DNA from: JANMOK01 sp031415055
Lineage (GTDB): Bacteria > Pseudomonadota > Alphaproteobacteria > Rhodobacterales > Rhodobacteraceae
Direction of reading: 5' to 3'
NCBI GenBank assembly: GCA_031415055.1
Contig: JANOQZ010000029.1
Location: 1-8,283 of the forward strand
Length of the DNA stretch: 8,283 nucleotides
Below the pieces are notes generated by a model. That model was not told the origin of the DNA and did no database searches. It was given only the letters and a program-made list of their open reading frames with translations. Positions 5,224-8,283 of the stretch are shown in pieces. The first letter of the stretch is position 1, and each line of letters opens with the position of its first letter. The position numbers were made by a program, and so were the translations under genes.

Positions 5224-6446
5224 ACCCCGATCCAGAACAAATCGCTGACGCTGTCCACCCCGGCCAGACCGACGTTTTTGAAGGTGATCACCGTGCCTGA
5301 ATCGAGCGACAGAACCACGTCCGCCCCAACCGTTGCAATAGTTGAAATCGCATCGATCTGCGCGTTGCTTAAGGCCGAAATGTTGAGCTGATCCATGCTG
5401 CCGTCCCAGTTGTTGATCTGGTCGGAACCTTGGTAGATGTTGGCGATGAACAAAAACTCATCCACCGACCCGTCGCCAAACATCTTGTCGTTGCCGGAGC
5501 CGCCGTCAAATATGTTGTGGTTAAGGCCATTGCCCCCTTCCGAAATCAACGTATCCGCACCGCCCCCACCAATGAGTGTGATGTTGAAATCAAGGCTACT
5601 ACCACCATAGTAGTCTACCAATTGATCCATGTGCAGAATCGAGGTGATCCGATCCTTGCCACCATCACCAAACAGCGTGATAGTCATTGTGTAGTATTCG
5701 TCAGGTAAGAGCCAGCCGTTGTTAACTTCGGAAACAATGACATCATTTCCTGCGCCACCGTGAATATCAGTCACGCCATCCGAATCGCCCTCATCAAGTT
5801 GCATATATGCGGTAATCGTGTCCGCGCCTTTGTCGCCAAAAATGACAACACTGGCCGAGTCGCCACTGTTGGAAATAGCCTCGATATAGGAAGTGATCTT
5901 GTCGCTGCCGCTTCCTCCGCGAATAACATGGGTTAGCGGCTCGGTCGTAGATTCCCACTCGGCCACGATCGTCCGCAATTCGATTATGTCATTGCCGATC
6001 CCGCCATCAGCAATCGATTCGACCCGTTGGCCACCCATACTGTCGTCCCAGCCGGCAGCATACTGCACTGTCAGTTTTATGACGTCGTTGCCATCGCCGC
6101 CAGTCGCTTGGTTGGTAACATGCCCCCAATAGTTACCCAGATTGATCGTGCCAGTGATCGTATCGTCGCCGATACCGCCGTTAATTGAGCTGTTGATGAT
6201 TTCTCCAACACCCCTAGTTTCCCAGTTCTCATTCTGCAAACTGATCGTCGTCGTCAGCGTGTCGTTGCCGTCCAACCCCGACAGCAACACGTCAATCGCT
6301 ATCTGCTCGTTCACAAAACCATAGCTACCGATCAGCGTAATCAGCGCCGCCAACTCGTCGGCAGTCGGACTACCGCTCAAAGCAAAATTCCGCAGAATCG
6401 TCGTCGCCGAGTCCGCATCCACAATTTCAGTCAAAGTTTGTTGCAT
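5220..6446 (-). CDS. RTX-type calcium-binding protein, probable type I secretion substrate
   Basis: A 408-residue acidic protein without an N-terminal signal peptide. Eleven glycine-aspartate nonapeptides of the GGxGxDxux type start at residues 57, 90, 116, 148, 177, 204, 230, 260, 293, 315 and 324; these bind calcium and fold as a beta-roll outside the cell. Only the last two are in tandem; the rest are separated by 13-24 residues of alternating, strand-like sequence, giving a period near 29. The C-terminal part (from about 329: DEFLF, GSDQINNWD, MDQLNIS, ending FWIGV) resembles the region after the repeats in serralysin-like type I substrates and probably carries the uncleaved export signal. 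No protease or lipase motif is seen. A GTG at 6458 could also start the frame, but the ATG at 6446 has GGGGG five bases upstream (6452-6456). No transporter genes are in the window. Middle codons are AT-richer than in atpD. Confidence 0.88.
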   Translation of the reverse strand: MQQTLTEIVDADSATTILRNFALSGSPTADELAALITLIGSYGFVNEQIAIDVLLSGLDGNDTLTTTISLQNENWETRGVGEIINSSINGGIGDDTITGTINLGNYWGHVTNQATGGDGNDVIKLTVQYAAGWDDSMGGQRVESIADGGIGNDIIELRTIVAEWESTTEPLTHVIRGGSGSDKITSYIEAISNSGDSASVVIFGDKGADTITAYMQLDEGDSDGVTDIHGGAGNDVIVSEVNNGWLLPDEYYTMTITLFGDGGKDRITSILHMDQLVDYYGGSSLDFNITLIGGGGADTLISEGGNGLNHNIFDGGSGNDKMFGDGSVDEFLFIANIYQGSDQINNWDGSMDQLNISALSNAQIDAISTIATVGADVVLSLDSGTVITFKNVGLAGVDSVSDLFWIGV

Positions 6447-6529
6447 CGATGCCCCCACATCTTGTCAATTTGTCGTCAATACCGACGCCGCCCAATAAAA
6501 TCGCGGCATCAGAAACACTGAATAGCGGA

Positions 6530-6557
6530 ACCTTAGCACTGCCCCTTGCTAAAGCAA
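6530..6557 (-). promoter_or_regulatory. Candidate promoter of the RTX gene
   Basis: On the minus strand TTGCTT (6552-6557) and TAAGGT (6530-6535) are 16 bases apart, which would give a leader of about 75 nt. The -35 lies inside a perfect inverted repeat CTTGCT-AA-AGCAAG (plus-strand 6545-6558), a possible operator. The leader DNA just before the start codon holds two ATTGAC motifs (6464-6469 and 6475-6480, minus strand) exactly 11 bp apart. Confidence 0.45.
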
Positions 6558-6600
6558 GCTTTTGGCGCTTCGACCACCCATGCGCCGCAACACCTGTTAC

Positions 6601-6634
6601 CCCAAAAACAAAAACCCCCGCCGAAGCGGGGGTT
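6601..6634 (-). terminator. Intrinsic terminator of the atp operon
   Basis: On the minus strand AACCCCCGC and GCGGGGGTT form a perfect 9-bp stem around a TTCG tetraloop, followed by TTTGTTTTTGGGG. It starts 27 bases after the atpC stop and ends the ATP synthase transcript before the RTX promoter. Confidence 0.95.
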
Positions 6635-6660
6635 CTGAGTTTGGCCTTATGGGCGCCGGG

Positions 6661-7059
6661 TTAAAGTCCCAGCACCTCGATCAATGTCTTCATGTCGTTG
6701 ACTTGCAAAGCCGCCAAAGTGCGCGTCTCATCGGTCGCATCCGCCAAGGCCGCCTCTGCCGAAACCAAAGCCGCATCGAGCATCGGGCGCGTCACTTCCG
6801 AACGCGGCACGGCATTCTCAGCCAGAACCGACAACCCCGACGCCGACAATTCGGCAAACCCGCCGGTCAGGAAATATTCACTCACCGCCGCGCCAGTATG
6901 CACCCGCACTATCCCCGGCCGCAGCGACGTCAGGATCGGCGCATGGTCGGGCATCGCCGTCATGTCCCCCGCCGCACCCGGCAGTTCCACTTGCGTGGCC
7001 TGCACCGAAGCGAGCATTCGCTCGGGCGATACCAGATCGAATTGCAGCGTCTCGGCCAT
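6661..7059 (-). CDS. atpC: F1Fo ATP synthase epsilon subunit
   Basis: A 132-residue subunit of the F1 central stalk. It couples rotation of gamma to the c-ring and can inhibit ATP hydrolysis through its C-terminal helices. The N-terminal beta-sandwich begins with LQFDLVSPER (5-14) and contains the family motif GDMTAMPDHAPIL (31-43) and the strand-turn SEYFLTGGFAEL (60-71). From about residue 85 the sequence is helical (ALVSAEAALADA), ending in TLIEVLGL. Length is normal for alphaproteobacteria. Two adjacent ATG codons occur (7062 and 7059). The second is chosen because the GGGGG site at 7064-7068 then sits four bases upstream, and because related proteins begin with a single MA. It follows atpD after a 9-base gap and is the last gene of the operon, with a strong terminator behind it. 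Confidence 0.95.
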   Translation of the reverse strand: MAETLQFDLVSPERMLASVQATQVELPGAAGDMTAMPDHAPILTSLRPGIVRVHTGAAVSEYFLTGGFAELSASGLSVLAENAVPRSEVTRPMLDAALVSAEAALADATDETRTLAALQVNDMKTLIEVLGL

Positions 7060-7068
7060 CATGCCCCC

Positions 7069-8283
7069 TTAAGCCGCCGCAGCCATGCGTTGCGCCTTGG
7101 CGATCACTTCGTCGATGCCACCAACCATATAGAACGCCGCTTCCGGCAGATGGTCGAATTCACCGGCCACCACCCTTTTGAACGAGTCGATCGTCACCTC
7201 CAGCGGCACCTGCACTCCAGGCGATCCGGTGAACACCTGCGCCACGTCGAACGGCTGGCTGAGGAAACGCTGGATCTTGCGGGCGCGGTTGACCGCCAGC
7301 TTGTCGTCTTCGCTCAGCTCGTCCATGCCGAGAATGGCGATGATGTCTTGCAGTGATTTATAGCGCTGCAACACGTTCTGCACGTCGCGGGCCACTTGGT
7401 AATGCTCCTCGCCCACCACGAGGGGGTCCATGATCCGGCTGGAACTATCCAGCGGGTCCACGGCCGGATAAATGCCGAGTTCCGAAATCGCCCGGCTCAG
7501 AACCGTCGTCGCATCCAAATGCGCAAACGAGGTCGCCGGTGCCGGGTCGGTCAAATCGTCGGCCGGCACATAAATCGCCTGCACCGAGGTGATCGAACCG
7601 GCGCGGGTCGAGGTGATCCGCTCCTGCAACTGGCCCATATCGGTGGCCAAGGTCGGCTGATAGCCGACGGCAGAGGGGATACGACCGAGCAAAGCCGACA
7701 CTTCCGAACCGGCTTGGGTGAAGCGGAAAATGTTGTCGATAAAGAACAACACATCGGTGCCCGACTGGTCGCGGAACTGTTCGGCCAAGGTCAGGCCGGT
7801 CAAAGCCACCCTTGCCCGCGCTCCCGGCGGCTCGTTCATCTGGCCATAGACCAAAGCCACTTTCGACTTTTCCATGTCATCGACGTTGATAACGCCCGAT
7901 TCCATCATCTCGTGATACAGGTCGTTGCCCTCGCGGGTACGCTCACCCACCCCGGCGAACACCGAAAATCCGGCATGCACTTTGGCGATGTTGTTGATCA
8001 ATTCCATGATCAAGACCGTCTTGCCAACGCCAGCACCGCCGAACAGGCCGATCTTGCCGCCTTTGGAATAGGGGGCCAGCAGGTCCACAACTTTGATGCC
8101 GGTCACCAGAATGGTGCTTTCAGTCGATTGCTCGGCAAAAGCCGGTGCGTCGCGGTGAATGGCGCGGAATTCCTTCGCCTGGACCGGGCCCTTTTCGTCC
8201 ACCGGCTCGCCGATGACGTTCAGGATACGGCCCAAAGTGGCGTTGCCCACCGGCACCGTGATCGGCCCGCCGGTATCGGTCAC
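7069..8283 (-). CDS. atpD: F1Fo ATP synthase beta subunit (N-terminus outside window)
   Basis: The catalytic beta subunit of F1, which binds ADP and phosphate and makes ATP. The window holds the last 404 residues of a protein usually near 470-480, so about 70 N-terminal residues lie beyond the right edge. The GTG at 8283 is an internal valine codon, not the start. Visible, counted from the window edge: P-loop GGAGVGKT at 82-89, catalytic GERTREGND at 113-121, QMNEPPGAR at 148-156, Walker B strand LFFID at 179-183, the FRFTQAGSEVSALLGR stretch at 186-201, and the DELSEDD hinge loop at 321-327 in the C-terminal helical domain. All key residues are intact, with no frameshift. The stop codon overlaps the ribosome binding region of atpC, as in a conserved atp operon. 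Confidence 0.98.
   Translation of the reverse strand: MTDTGGPITVPVGNATLGRILNVIGEPVDEKGPVQAKEFRAIHRDAPAFAEQSTESTILVTGIKVVDLLAPYSKGGKIGLFGGAGVGKTVLIMELINNIAKVHAGFSVFAGVGERTREGNDLYHEMMESGVINVDDMEKSKVALVYGQMNEPPGARARVALTGLTLAEQFRDQSGTDVLFFIDNIFRFTQAGSEVSALLGRIPSAVGYQPTLATDMGQLQERITSTRAGSITSVQAIYVPADDLTDPAPATSFAHLDATTVLSRAISELGIYPAVDPLDSSSRIMDPLVVGEEHYQVARDVQNVLQRYKSLQDIIAILGMDELSEDDKLAVNRARKIQRFLSQPFDVAQVFTGSPGVQVPLEVTIDSFKRVVAGEFDHLPEAAFYMVGGIDEVIAKAQRMAAAA

Noticed and set aside
6562..7356. 264-aa plus-strand frame over atpC and atpD
   Set aside because: It is antisense to two well-identified ATP synthase genes, runs through their terminator, and its Arg/His-rich content is typical of shadow frames.

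Overview
The window looks like a chromosomal segment of an alphaproteobacterium, most likely Rhodobacterales or a close relative. The grounds are the 5' end of a 16S rRNA gene, an rrn leader with a boxA, a VPLPA-type C-terminal sorting signal, and the style of AtpC and of the 338-residue PRPP synthase. Most of it is ordinary GC-rich core genome, with an AT-richer accessory patch in the middle.

Left part, 1-1265, minus strand. The first 134 bases of 16S rRNA lie at the left edge. Before them come a leader of about 370 nt with boxA, a 5' hairpin and a probable promoter. The V1 region of the 16S carries three copies of an 11-base repeat, which is unusual. Upstream, behind an intrinsic terminator, sits a secreted VPLPA-CTERM protein.

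Centre left, 1440-4216. A cytoplasmic GGDEF diguanylate cyclase (plus) converges on a 2-hydroxychromene-2-carboxylate isomerase-like protein (minus), and the two stop codons overlap by four bases. The isomerase is divergent from prs (PRPP synthase, plus).

Centre right, 4217-6600. Just after prs there is a candidate promoter and two small co-oriented genes of unknown function (97 and 176 aa). Their DNA is visibly AT-richer than prs and their ribosome binding sites differ from most neighbours; this is the best candidate for an undescribed cassette. It converges on a 408-aa RTX-type calcium-binding protein (minus) with a wide repeat period of about 29 residues and a type I secretion style C-terminus.

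Right end, 6601-8283, minus strand. The distal end of the F1Fo ATP synthase operon: atpD (N-terminus outside the window), then atpC, then a strong intrinsic terminator. Two surface or secreted proteins and a c-di-GMP enzyme hint at a surface-associated lifestyle, but nothing in the sequence links these genes into one pathway.
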